The notes under the pieces were generated by a model, which worked only from the letters and a program-made list of their open reading frames with translations, was not told where the DNA came from and did no database searches. A stretch of DNA of 64,000 nt from Streptomyces xanthophaeus (GTDB lineage: Bacteria; Actinomycetota; Actinomycetes; Streptomycetales; Streptomycetaceae): contig NZ_CP076543.1 of NCBI RefSeq assembly GCF_030440515.1, forward strand, positions 7,851,001 through 7,915,000, given 5' to 3'. Position 1 is the stretch's first letter. Every line of letters starts with the position of its first letter. Positions 51,062 through 58,786 of this stretch are shown here, piece after piece. A program made the translations under genes and the position numbers.

Positions 51062-51757
51062 ATGATCCGGGGCCTGGGGCCGCGCCGCCCGCAGCCCGCG
51101 CCTGTCCGGTGCGGCGACGGCCGCCACGCCCTGCGGACCGGGCGGCTGGTCCTGCACACCCCCCGCGACTTCCTGGACGTGGAGATGGGCGCCGCCGCCG
51201 GGGCCGACGCCGACGCACAGCGCTGGTTCGGCTGGATCCCCGACTCGATCGTCACCCCCGAGACCGCCACGCATCTCCTCGGCATCCACGACGGCAACCG
51301 TGCCGAGCGGCTGCGGGCCTTCCCCAAAGCGGTCCGGCGGGAGCTGATACAGCCGGTGGTGCTCCCCGGCCCGGCCGAGGAGCAGCGGCTGCTCGCCGTC
51401 GACCCGGCCACGGGCCTGGTGGCCGGGATGAGTTCGCTCACCCCGGACCGCCACGGGGCCATCGGCATCTGGCTCGCCCCGGCCTTCCGCGGCCGGGGTC
51501 TGGGCACCGAACTCGTGGCGGCGACCGCCCGGTTCGGCCACGAGCACCTGGGCCTGGATTCGGTGCGGGCCGGTACCGAGAGCTCCAACCACCGTTGCCG
51601 GGGGGCCCTGAGCGCCGCGGGGTTCGTCCCGGACGACGGCCCCGCCCTGCACACGCTTCCCGACGGCAGGGTCGTCGACTCCGCCTGGTACCGGCACGAG
51701 GCGGCCGGCACCGCCCGCTGCCCCGCCGTTCCGGAGGGGGCGGTCATCCGGGCGTGA
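51062..51757 (+). CDS. GNAT-family N-acetyltransferase
   Basis: 231 residues. AIGIWLAPAFRGRGLGTELVAATARFGHEHLGLDSVRAGTESSNHRCRGALSAAGFV holds motif A, with the acetyl-CoA loop R-G-R-G-L-G, and motif B with the Asn of family members. The N-terminal half varies and should define the acceptor. ATG 51062 has GAGGAG 4-5 nt upstream; GTG 51050 is possible. The target amine is unknown. Confidence 0.82.
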   Translation: MIRGLGPRRPQPAPVRCGDGRHALRTGRLVLHTPRDFLDVEMGAAAGADADAQRWFGWIPDSIVTPETATHLLGIHDGNRAERLRAFPKAVRRELIQPVVLPGPAEEQRLLAVDPATGLVAGMSSLTPDRHGAIGIWLAPAFRGRGLGTELVAATARFGHEHLGLDSVRAGTESSNHRCRGALSAAGFVPDDGPALHTLPDGRVVDSAWYRHEAAGTARCPAVPEGAVIRA

Positions 51758-51775
51758 GCGTGGCCACCCCGCGGG

Positions 51776-52486
51776 TCAGGAGATCGCGTACCACTGGCTG
51801 GCCCAGCCGGTGTTGATGGTGCTCGTGGACTGCTCGGCGAGGTTCACGGTGGGCGGCAGCGAGGTCTGACCGGTCAGCAGGGTGCTGTACCGGAGGTTCG
51901 GCGGCGTCAGACCCGCGTTGACCGAGATGCCGGCGCCCGTGGACTTCAAGGTGAGGCCGTTGGTCGCCCAAGTGCCGTTGAGCAGCAGCGCGATGAAGTA
52001 GGTCCCGGGAGCGGCGGTGAACGGCTTGCCGAGGGCGAACGGCTTGGCGATCGCGTCGGTCATCAGCTGGGGGGAGATGTCCGGGGTGGCTCCGACGAGG
52101 GCACCCTTGGCGTCGTACACGCCGAGATAGCAGTTGGCGAGCTGGGCGTTCGGGTCGATGCCGGCCAGGCCCAGCCACACGTTCGACCAGGTGATCTGCT
52201 CGCGCAGGACGATCCGTACGAGGGTGACCCGACCGCCGACCCCGGCCGACGTCTGGGCGGTGACGTGCCCCGCGTCATTGGGATCCCCGGTCCACGCCAG
52301 CAGGTTCTGGTCCTGCGGCCGGGGTCCCTCGAAGCCGGACCCGCCGCCGCTCTGCGCGGGCACGGAGGCCACGGAGCTCGACGCCGCGGGCCGGCTGTCT
52401 CCCGGCGCCGTACAGCCGGTGAGGACGAGCAGCGCGGCGAGCGCGGTCACGAGACCGGTCGTGGCGGTGGTGGTGCGGGTGCGCAT
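51776..52486 (-). CDS. Lipoprotein of unknown function
   Basis: 236 residues. The signal peptide ends with the lipobox LVLTGC, so the mature protein is probably lipid-anchored outside the membrane. After a Ser/Gly linker, a beta-rich domain follows (VTLVRIVLREQITWSNVWLGLAG, YFIALLLNGTWATNGLTL). The overall look is that of phage-tail-fibre or cell-surface jelly-roll domains in Streptomyces, but no name can be given. ATG 52486 follows GGGGGGACC. Confidence 0.7.
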   Translation of the reverse strand: MRTRTTTATTGLVTALAALLVLTGCTAPGDSRPAASSSVASVPAQSGGGSGFEGPRPQDQNLLAWTGDPNDAGHVTAQTSAGVGGRVTLVRIVLREQITWSNVWLGLAGIDPNAQLANCYLGVYDAKGALVGATPDISPQLMTDAIAKPFALGKPFTAAPGTYFIALLLNGTWATNGLTLKSTGAGISVNAGLTPPNLRYSTLLTGQTSLPPTVNLAEQSTSTINTGWASQWYAIS

Positions 52487-52581
52487 GGTCCCCCCATGAG
52501 GTGCGGATCTGTCGACGGACATGATCACACGCCGCCGCTGCGCGCCCGCCCCGCCCGCGGCGGAGCCGCGAGGGTGCCCGG

Positions 52582-52884
52582 TCAGGCCAGGGGGTCGGCG
52601 ACGAGCCGGATGACCTCCGCCGGTCCCGCCCGGAACGCGGGGCTCGCCGCGTCGGCCTCGATCATGTGCGGTGTGGCGTCATGGGCGGCGAGCGCCGCCT
52701 GCGACGACCACCGCTCGATGAGGACGAAGCGGTCGGGTTCACCGCTCACCTGGTGCAGGTCGTACCGGAGGCATCCCGCTTCGGCCCGCACGACCGGGGC
52801 GAGGCGTTCGAACGCCGCGACCTGTTCCCGGCCGCGGCCCGGAAGGGTGTTGATGAGGATGACGAGTTGCACGGGCTGTGACAT
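52582..52884 (-). CDS. Antibiotic biosynthesis monooxygenase (ABM) domain protein
   Basis: 100 residues forming one ferredoxin-like alpha/beta domain. Characteristic parts are VILINTLPGRGREQVAAFERLAPVVRAEAGCLRYDLHQ and FVLIERWSSQAALAAHDATPHM, with the conserved W/Y and H positions of cofactor-free ABM enzymes. It should oxidise a small quinol or anthrone-type compound. It is monocistronic, starting at ATG 52884. Confidence 0.85.
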   Translation of the reverse strand: MSQPVQLVILINTLPGRGREQVAAFERLAPVVRAEAGCLRYDLHQVSGEPDRFVLIERWSSQAALAAHDATPHMIEADAASPAFRAGPAEVIRLVADPLA

Positions 52885-53030
52885 GCGCCGAACTCTACGC
52901 ACGCGCCCTCGGCGCGGGTTCGCCGAGGGTGCGCCGGTGTTCGCCGGGGCTTCGGCGAGGCTTCGGCGGGTCCGTATCGACCCAATGGCCGTAGATGACC
53001 CGGCTCGTCCCCTGAACCGACCCTGCGGGC

Positions 53031-53095
53031 TTCCTTAAGGGAACTTGAAGAACCCCTCCAGCGGGCGGATTTCACTGATCGCAACCCTAGGCTCG
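53031..53095 (+). promoter_or_regulatory. Promoter element shared with the thioredoxin operon
   Basis: TTCCTTAAGGGAAC (53031-53044) is followed by TTGAAGAACC, giving two 10-bp half sites. CTAGGCT then lies with its first base (53087) exactly 48 bp from the GGGAAC start. The same order and spacing occurs at 54947-55009 before the thioredoxin gene. The start codon of the CAP gene is 43 bp downstream. Confidence 0.62.
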
Positions 53096-53136
53096 GTCGC
53101 ACCCCACCCCCTTTCCCTCTGTGAGGTGCTACAGGC

Positions 53137-54015
53137 ATGAGCAGCCGAACTCCCGCAACGCCGTCCCGCGTCGAGGCGCGGCGGAAGAAGGCGATGCGCA
53201 CGCGCGTCGTCCTGTCTCTCACCGCGGCCGCCGCGGCGGTGGCGGTCGGCGTCGCCGTCGCCGATTCCGGCGGCGGTACGCAGGTGGACCAGCGGGCCGA
53301 CGGCGCCACCGGGGCGAAGTCCGGGACGCCGACCCCGGCGGACACGGCCGCGGCGGCGAGCCCCACCGCTCCGCTTCCCGAGGTCACCGCCGATGCCGCG
53401 GCCGCCACGGGCTCGCTGCCGCCCGGGACGCCGACGCCCGAAGGCACGGAGTCCGCGGCTCCGCCGAAGCCCGCGGCGGAGGAGGACGGCCCGGCCAAGT
53501 CCACCCCGGCCGGCAAGCCCCCGCGTACGTCCGGTGGGAGCACCGGCGGCGGCTCCGGTACCTCCGGTGGGTCCGGGGGCTCGTCGGGCGGTTCCTCCGG
53601 TGGTTCCTCCGGCGGGTCCGGCAGCTCCTCCGGCGACTCCGAATCTGCGGTCCTCGCCCTGGTCAACAAGGAGCGGGCCACGGCCGGCTGCGGCCCCCTG
53701 ACCGTGAACGCCAAGCTCAGCGCCGCCGCCCGCGCGTACAGCGACACCATGGCCCGCAGCGGCGTCATGTCCCACACCGGGCCCGACGGCTCCACCATGA
53801 CCAGCCGCGTGGAGGCCGCCGGCTACGGGTGGTCCCGCCTCGGCGAGAACATAGCCCGCGGCCAGTCGGACGCCGACGCGGTCATGAAGGCGTGGATGAA
53901 CAGCTCCGGCCACCGGGCCAACATCCTCAACTGCTCCTTCAAGGAGATCGGCATAGGCGTCCACAAGGGCGACGGCGGCCCGTGGTGGACCCAGGACTTC
54001 GGTACGTCCAAGTAG
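53137..54015 (+). CDS. Secreted CAP/SCP-domain protein
   Basis: 292 residues. A basic N-terminus and hydrophobic segment (VVLSLTAAAAAVAVGVAVA) target it for export. A long Ala/Pro/Gly/Ser-rich linker with GGSSGG repeats (about residues 50-165) leads to the CAP domain. That domain holds the expected motifs: VLALVNKERATAGCGPL, MARSGVMSHTGPDG, GENIARG and WMNSSGHRANILNCSFKEIGIG, with the cavity His and Glu residues. Two Cys in the domain probably form the usual disulfide and could be clients of the nearby redox relay, whose promoter is similar. Confidence 0.87.
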   Translation: MSSRTPATPSRVEARRKKAMRTRVVLSLTAAAAAVAVGVAVADSGGGTQVDQRADGATGAKSGTPTPADTAAAASPTAPLPEVTADAAAATGSLPPGTPTPEGTESAAPPKPAAEEDGPAKSTPAGKPPRTSGGSTGGGSGTSGGSGGSSGGSSGGSSGGSGSSSGDSESAVLALVNKERATAGCGPLTVNAKLSAAARAYSDTMARSGVMSHTGPDGSTMTSRVEAAGYGWSRLGENIARGQSDADAVMKAWMNSSGHRANILNCSFKEIGIGVHKGDGGPWWTQDFGTSK

Positions 54016-54070
54016 GAACGTTTCCCCCGCCCCGCACACCGGCCACCTCCCACCGGCTGCCGGGGCGCAC

Positions 54071-54104
54071 ACGTCCTCCGACCCGTACGCGGGTCGGAGG
54101 ACGT
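54071..54104 (+). terminator. Strong hairpin terminator after the CAP gene
   Basis: A perfect 15-bp stem (arms 54071-54085 and 54090-54104) with a 4-nt loop, 55 bp after the stop codon. Confidence 0.82.
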
Positions 54105-54204
54105 CCGTGCGTGTGGCCATGGCACCGCCGGGAGGCGGCGTTCCGTCGCGCCGATGCAGGGGAGCCGGTGACGCGCCGCCCGGCCCGTCGGCCACTATGG
54201 GGCC

Positions 54205-54771
54205 GTGCCTCGATTTCCGCGCTACCTGTTCATATGGCTGTCGTGCACGGCCGCCAGCGTGACGGCCGTGCTCGCCACGGTCCAGTTCGTGGTCGGCTCC
54301 ACCCGCCATACGCCCCCGGTGGCCCGGTCCGCCCCCATGGTCTTCGGCTCGCCCCCGGCGTGGCCGGCGGCGCAGGACCCGTCACCGGTCCCGCCGTCCC
54401 CGACCGCCTCCGCGTCCCCGAGCCCCTCGCCCACCGTGACCGAGGCTCCGACCCCCGCGGCTCCTTCCTCCCCGCCCGCGAAGCCCTCGCCGGCCGCCCG
54501 CACCACCGCACCCAAACCGGGCGTGGACTGCCAGAACGGCGGACCGGGCCTGCACACCGTCCCCTCGCAGGGCGGCAAGGTCACGGTGCGGTACGGGAGC
54601 CGTGGCGTGTGTCTGATCTCCGCGGTCCCGAGCCGCGGCTTCAAGGCCACCACGTCACAGACCGACGACGACACCCTGACGGTCACGTTCAGCGGCTCGG
54701 ACCACCGGTCCGTCATCACCGCGACGATCGACCCGGTGGCCAAGGCCAGCGTCCGCGAGACGTCCTTCTGA
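54205..54771 (+). CDS. Membrane-anchored protein with extracytoplasmic Cys-containing domain
   Basis: 188 residues. One N-terminal membrane helix (YLFIWLSCTAASVTAVLATVQFVVG) precedes a Pro/Ser/Thr-rich spacer. A 75-residue exterior domain follows (VDCQNGGPGLHTVPSQGGKVTVRYGSRGVCLISAVP) in which two Cys could form a disulfide. GTG 54205 is used; a TATGGG box just upstream suggests the transcript may be leaderless. No family recognised. It lies between the CAP gene and the thioredoxin operon. Confidence 0.68.
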   Translation: MPRFPRYLFIWLSCTAASVTAVLATVQFVVGSTRHTPPVARSAPMVFGSPPAWPAAQDPSPVPPSPTASASPSPSPTVTEAPTPAAPSSPPAKPSPAARTTAPKPGVDCQNGGPGLHTVPSQGGKVTVRYGSRGVCLISAVPSRGFKATTSQTDDDTLTVTFSGSDHRSVITATIDPVAKASVRETSF

Positions 54772-55137
54772 GAGCCGGCCGGCCGGCCCCGCCGATCGGC
54801 CGCCGGCCCGGCCCAGCCGACCCGGCCCCGGCGGCGTGACCGCTTCGGCCGGTCCGCACCGCTCGGTCCCTCCCGATCCCTTTCGCCGGATTCACCTGCC
54901 CGTATGCGCTCATCGAACGGGTCGTGGTGAAGCGGAAGGTGAGCTGTTCCTTAGGGGAACCTCAAGATCCCGCGCAGGCGGTTCGCAGGGCCCGCCGCGG
55001 TCCTATGCTCACGTCAGCCGACCGGCCTCCGGCGTCCGGGCACACCGCCCCGGCGACCGCGGGTCCGCCGGCTTCACCGAGTCGGGAGGCCTCTCGCCCT
55101 TCCCGTAGTTCTCAGCGCGCCTTGGGGTGTCTTCGCC
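54772..55137 (+). promoter_or_regulatory. Intergenic region with the second copy of the shared promoter element
   Basis: 366 bp with no gene. Palindromic GTTCC-TTAGG-GGAAC (54946-54960) is followed by CTCAAGATCC. CTATGCT lies at 55003-55009, its start exactly 48 bp from the GGGAAC start at 54955, as before the CAP gene. The thioredoxin start is 128 bp further on. GC-rich inverted repeats at 54775-54830 may end the upstream transcript. Confidence 0.6.
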
Positions 55138-55899
55138 ATGACTTCTCGCATACTCCGACCCGTCCGTGCCCGCCACGCCGCGCGGCCCCGCTCCGCCGCT
55201 CCCCTGGGTGTCCGGCTGCCGTTCGCCGCCGCGGCCGTCGTCGCGGTGGGCCTGTGCGCCGCCTGCGGGCCGTCCTCCGAGAGCACCGGCTCCGCCTCGC
55301 CCACCACCGCCGGACCGTCCACGCAGGTCCTCGCCGCCGCTACGCCGTCGGCCTCCGCGTCCACCGAGGCCTCCCCGAGCGCTTCGGCCTCGCCGTCGGC
55401 GTCCGCCACCGCCCAGGCGTCCTCCTCGCCGGCCCCCTCCCGGACCCAGAGCGGTCCGGCCGCCCCCAAGCCGGCCCGTACGTCCGCCGCGCCCGCCCCG
55501 GCCCGGGTCCCCGGCCCCGGCTACGACAGCTCGGCCGACGCGCAGAAGCAGATCGACGCCGCACTGGCCGCGGCCAAGGCCGACGGGAGGATGGTGCTGC
55601 TCGACTTCGGGGCCAACTGGTGCGGCAACTGCAAGGCCGCCGACAAGGTGTTCGCCCAGCCTCAGACGGCGGCGATCCTCGGAGCCTCGTACCACCTGGT
55701 CAAGATCGACATCGGCGGCAACAGCTCCGCCAACTCCGCGCTCCTGCGCAAGTACAGCCCCTCGGGCGGCACCTACACGATGCCCGTACTGATCGTGGTC
55801 AACTCGTCCGGCAAGGTGCGCACCGACACCCACGCCACGGGCAACCCCTCCCTCACGGCGGAGGGGATCAACGCCTTCCTGCGCAAGTGGGCCTCGTGA
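55138..55899 (+). CDS. Exported thioredoxin-fold protein, DsbD-gamma-like
   Basis: 253 residues. A signal region ends near GLCAAC (Cys43 could be lipidated) and a Ser/Ala/Pro linker follows to about residue 125. The thioredoxin domain has LLDFGANWCGNCKAADKVFAQPQ with redox Cys162/Cys165. The WCxxCK context and downstream residues match the C-terminal gamma domain of DsbD rather than cytoplasmic thioredoxin. A cis-Pro occurs in TMPVLIVV. It should receive electrons from CcdA and pass them on outside the membrane. Its stop overlaps the TlpA gene (GTGA). Confidence 0.85.
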   Translation: MTSRILRPVRARHAARPRSAAPLGVRLPFAAAAVVAVGLCAACGPSSESTGSASPTTAGPSTQVLAAATPSASASTEASPSASASPSASATAQASSSPAPSRTQSGPAAPKPARTSAAPAPARVPGPGYDSSADAQKQIDAALAAAKADGRMVLLDFGANWCGNCKAADKVFAQPQTAAILGASYHLVKIDIGGNSSANSALLRKYSPSGGTYTMPVLIVVNSSGKVRTDTHATGNPSLTAEGINAFLRKWAS

Positions 55900-56543
55900 G
55901 ACCAGCGGACCCGCGCCGGGTCCAGGTGCGCACCGCGGCCCTGGCCGGAGCCGCCCTCGTGGCGGCCGCGGCCGGGTGTGTCTTCGCCGCGGTCGGCACG
56001 GTCGCCGCCGACGGTAGCCGCGCGGAGGCGGCGGCCGGACCGGCGACCGCGGCCAGGGCCGTGGTCGCCACCGCGGCCGAGGCCACGGTCATCGACCCCG
56101 CCGACCGCCCCGCCGCGCCCGCGCTGGCGGGCGACGACCTCGACGGGAAGCCGGTCGCCCTCGACGACTTCCGCGGGCAGGTCGTCGTGCTCAACGTCTG
56201 GGGGTCCTGGTGCGGCCCCTGCCGGGCGGAGGCCGACGACCTGGCACACATCGACCGGCAGACCCGGGACCAGGGCGTCCGGTTCCTCGGGATCAACACC
56301 CGCGACCCGGACCGCGCCGCGGCCCTGTCCTTCGTACGCGCGCACGGCCTCGGCTTCCCCAGCCTCCACGACCCCGCCGGCGAGCTCCTGCTCCGCTTTC
56401 CCCCCGCCCTCCTCAACCCGCAGGCGATCCCCTCGACCCTCGTGATCGACCGCCGCGGACACATCGCCGTCAGCATCGGCGGCGCGGTCACCGGGGACGA
56501 ACTGCGCCCGCTGCTCGCCCGCGTGACGGAGGAGGCGTCATGA
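55896..56543 (+). CDS. TlpA/ResA-type membrane thioredoxin
   Basis: 215 residues. A membrane anchor (AALAGAALVAAAAGCVFAAVG) is followed by a redoxin domain: VVVLNVWGSWCGPCRAEADDL with redox Cys106/Cys109, GINTRDPDRAAALSFV and the cis-Pro loop AIPSTLVID. The fold and central insertion fit TlpA/ResA proteins that reduce specific exported disulfides. GTG 55896 overlaps the previous stop and its own stop overlaps the ccdA start (ATGA). Within the cluster it is probably the client-facing reductant supplied by CcdA. Confidence 0.88.
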   Translation: MRPADPRRVQVRTAALAGAALVAAAAGCVFAAVGTVAADGSRAEAAAGPATAARAVVATAAEATVIDPADRPAAPALAGDDLDGKPVALDDFRGQVVVLNVWGSWCGPCRAEADDLAHIDRQTRDQGVRFLGINTRDPDRAAALSFVRAHGLGFPSLHDPAGELLLRFPPALLNPQAIPSTLVIDRRGHIAVSIGGAVTGDELRPLLARVTEEAS

Positions 56544-57316
56544 CGGCGGGCCTGGCGCTCGCCGCCGCGGACACCCCCTCCCTCCTCCACGGGACCCTGG
56601 CCGTCGCCGCGCCGGTGGCGTTCCTCGCGGGACTCGTCTCCTTCCTCTCACCGTGCGTGCTGCCGCTCGTGCCGGGCTACCTCAGCTACGTGACCAGCCT
56701 GTCGGTCTCGGACCTGGCGGAGGCCCGCGGCGGGCGCCGCAGCCGCATGGCGGCCGGCGCGCTGCTCTTCGTCCTCGGTTTCACGGCGGTCCTCGTCTCC
56801 GGGGGCGCGCTGTTCGGGTACTTCGGCCGCACCCTGCTGGCCCACCAGGAGGTGGTCACCCAGGTGCTCGGTGTCTTCACCGTGCTGATGGGGCTGTCCT
56901 TCATGGGGTTCCTGCCGGGATTCACCCAACGGGAGTTCCGCAGCCACCGGCGTCCCGCCCTCGGGCTGGCCGGAGCCCCCGTGCTGGGCGCCGTGTTCGC
57001 GGTCGGCTGGACCCCGTGCATCGGCCCGACGCTGGCCGCCGTACAGGCGCTGGCCTGGAGCGAGGCCAGCGCGGCCCGCGGGGCGCTGCTGATGGCGGCG
57101 TACTGCCTCGGCCTGGGACTGCCGTTCGTCCTGGCGGCGCTGGCCTTCCGGCGGGCCCTGGGCGCCTTCGGCCTGGTCAAACGCCACTACCCCTGGGTCC
57201 TGCGGATCGGCGGCGGGATGCTCGTGCTCGTCGGCGTCCTGCTGGCCACCGGGGTGTGGAACGACCTGGTGTACCGGCTGCAGTTGTGGAGCGCGGACTT
57301 CACCACCGCCGTGTGA
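56540..57316 (+). CDS. ccdA: CcdA-type thiol-disulfide electron channel
   Basis: 258 residues with six predicted membrane helices. The conserved Cys39 is in FLSPCVLPLVPGYLSY and Cys160 in GWTPCIGPTL, spaced 121 residues as in the DsbD beta domain. The channel moves electrons from cytoplasmic thioredoxin to exterior partners. Its ATG overlaps the TlpA stop (ATGA). In many Streptomyces a ccdA sits with resBC for cytochrome c assembly; no such genes follow here, only an alpha-like lipoprotein, which points to a DsbD-like role. Confidence 0.9.
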   Translation: MTAGLALAAADTPSLLHGTLAVAAPVAFLAGLVSFLSPCVLPLVPGYLSYVTSLSVSDLAEARGGRRSRMAAGALLFVLGFTAVLVSGGALFGYFGRTLLAHQEVVTQVLGVFTVLMGLSFMGFLPGFTQREFRSHRRPALGLAGAPVLGAVFAVGWTPCIGPTLAAVQALAWSEASAARGALLMAAYCLGLGLPFVLAALAFRRALGAFGLVKRHYPWVLRIGGGMLVLVGVLLATGVWNDLVYRLQLWSADFTTAV

Positions 57317-57392
57317 GCGGTCCCCCCGGCGGCCCGCCCCGAAGACCCGAGAACCGATTCGTTTTCCCGACACAAGAGGCACGGACACCCAG

Positions 57393-57980
57393 ATGAACGT
57401 TTTCCCGCTCAAGAGGCGTACCCGGACGGCCCGGACCGCGGTCGCCCTCCTCTCCCTGGCCGCGCTCACGGCCTGCGGCGACCAGTCCGCCGAGGACGCC
57501 GCCGGCGCCGCGGCCGCCGCCGCACCGCAGCCCACCACCACCAGCTTCACCGAGAACGGAGTCACCGTCACCCTCTCGGTGGCCGACTGGCACGCGGCGA
57601 AGGGCACGCTGACGGCCGTCTTCACCCCCGAGAAGAAGGGCTTCCACCTGTACAGCACCGAACTGCCGCTCACCGGCGTGGAAGGCGTGGGACGGCCGAC
57701 CGCGGTGGACGTCACCGGGGTCCTCAAGACCGACGGGAAACTGACCGCCGCCGCCACCGTACGGAACATCAGCGTGCCCGGCGTCGACGCCCCGATGCCC
57801 GTCTACCCTGACGGCCCCGTCACCACCACCCTGCCCATCCGCGCCGACGGCAACGGGGAGGCGACGGTGCTGCTCGGCTACGCGAGCTGCAGCGCGAAGG
57901 AGGGCTGCACCATTCCGGTCGCCGACCACCCCGTACACCTGCGCCTCACCGACGGCGGCCCCACGTTCGACACCCACTAG
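57393..57980 (+). CDS. DsbD-alpha-like (N-terminal domain type) lipoprotein
   Basis: 195 residues. The signal peptide ends in the lipobox LTAC28. The mature part is beta-rich and contains Cys166-x5-Cys172 (GYASCSAKEGCTIPV), the same spacing as the Cys103/Cys109 pair of the E. coli DsbD alpha domain, in the context expected near its end. It should hand electrons to exterior oxidised clients. It lies 76 bp after ccdA and before a strong terminator, completing a DsbD split into separate chains. Confidence 0.83.
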   Translation: MNVFPLKRRTRTARTAVALLSLAALTACGDQSAEDAAGAAAAAAPQPTTTSFTENGVTVTLSVADWHAAKGTLTAVFTPEKKGFHLYSTELPLTGVEGVGRPTAVDVTGVLKTDGKLTAAATVRNISVPGVDAPMPVYPDGPVTTTLPIRADGNGEATVLLGYASCSAKEGCTIPVADHPVHLRLTDGGPTFDTH

Positions 57981-58016
57981 GGGGCGGTCTTGCCGGTCAG
58001 GCCGGCAAGACGCCCC
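57981..58016 (+). terminator. Strong hairpin ending the redox operon
   Basis: GGGGCGGTCTTGCCGG pairs with CCGGCAAGACGCCCC around a TCAGG loop with one bulged base, immediately after the stop of the alpha-like lipoprotein. Confidence 0.85.
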
Positions 58017-58018
58017 CT

Positions 58019-58054
58019 GGAACGGTGCGCGGACCGAACCCCTAAGGTGTGCCC
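58019..58054 (+). promoter_or_regulatory. Candidate promoter giving a leaderless response-regulator mRNA
   Basis: GGAAC at 58019-58023 and TAAGGT at 58043-58048. The latter ends 6 bp before the ATG at 58055, so transcription would begin at or near the start codon. There is no ribosome site. Confidence 0.5.
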
Positions 58055-58786
58055 ATGCCCAGCGTCCTGGTCGTGGAAGACGACCCCAGCATCCGCCAGT
58101 CACTCATCGAGGTCCTGGCGGAGCACGGGTATGCCGTACGCAGCGTGGGCGACGGATTCGGCGCCCTGCGCGAGGTCACCCAGACTCCCGTCGACGCCGT
58201 CGTCCTCGACCTCGGCCTGCCCGATCTGGACGGGGGAGACGCACTGCGCATGATCCGGGGCATATCCTCCGTCCCCGTCCTGGTGGCCACCGCCCGCGAC
58301 GACGAGACCGAAATCATCAAACTCCTCAACGCCGGCGCCGACGACTACCTGGTCAAGCCCTTCTCCGGAGGACAGCTCATAGCCCGCCTCTCCGCCGTCC
58401 TGCGGCGCACCAGCCACGTGCCCCCCGCGGGCGCCGCCCACGCCGGCCCGGGGGCACGGCCGGCACCGGCCGCCGACCCGCTGGGCGCCACCACCGTGGG
58501 CGAGCTGGCGGTCGACCCCGGGGCGCGTACCGCGTACCTGGCCGGCCGGGAGCTCCACCTCACCCGGCGGGAGTTCGACCTGCTGGCCTTCCTCGCCCAC
58601 CACACCGGCCAGGTCGTCTCCAAGCGCCGGCTGCTGACCGAGGTCTGGCGCGAGCCGTACGTCGACGACCAGACCGTCGACGTGCACCTGTCGTCGCTGC
58701 GCCGCAAGCTCGGCGAACGCGCGGCGGCGCCGCGCTACCTGCTGACGGTCCGCGGCGTCGGCATCAAACTGGTGGCCCCGCGGTGA
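58055..58786 (+). CDS. OmpR-family response regulator of the redox region
   Basis: 243 residues. The receiver has Asp9/Asp10, the phosphorylation site Asp52 (AVVLDLGLPD) and a Lys in VKPFSG. A Pro/Ala linker leads to the winged helix (LTRREFDLLAFLAHHTGQVVSKRRLLTEVW...TVDVHLSSLRRKL). The ATG at 58055 is chosen over GTG 58049 because of the promoter position. Its stop overlaps the kinase start (GTGA). It is a candidate regulator of the repeat-bearing promoters of the CAP and thioredoxin genes. Confidence 0.9.
   Translation: MPSVLVVEDDPSIRQSLIEVLAEHGYAVRSVGDGFGALREVTQTPVDAVVLDLGLPDLDGGDALRMIRGISSVPVLVATARDDETEIIKLLNAGADDYLVKPFSGGQLIARLSAVLRRTSHVPPAGAAHAGPGARPAPAADPLGATTVGELAVDPGARTAYLAGRELHLTRREFDLLAFLAHHTGQVVSKRRLLTEVWREPYVDDQTVDVHLSSLRRKLGERAAAPRYLLTVRGVGIKLVAPR

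Noticed and set aside
53541..53640. Short tandem repeats that could suggest a repeat array
   Set aside because: They encode the Gly-Ser linker of the CAP protein in frame; there are no regular spacers as in CRISPR.
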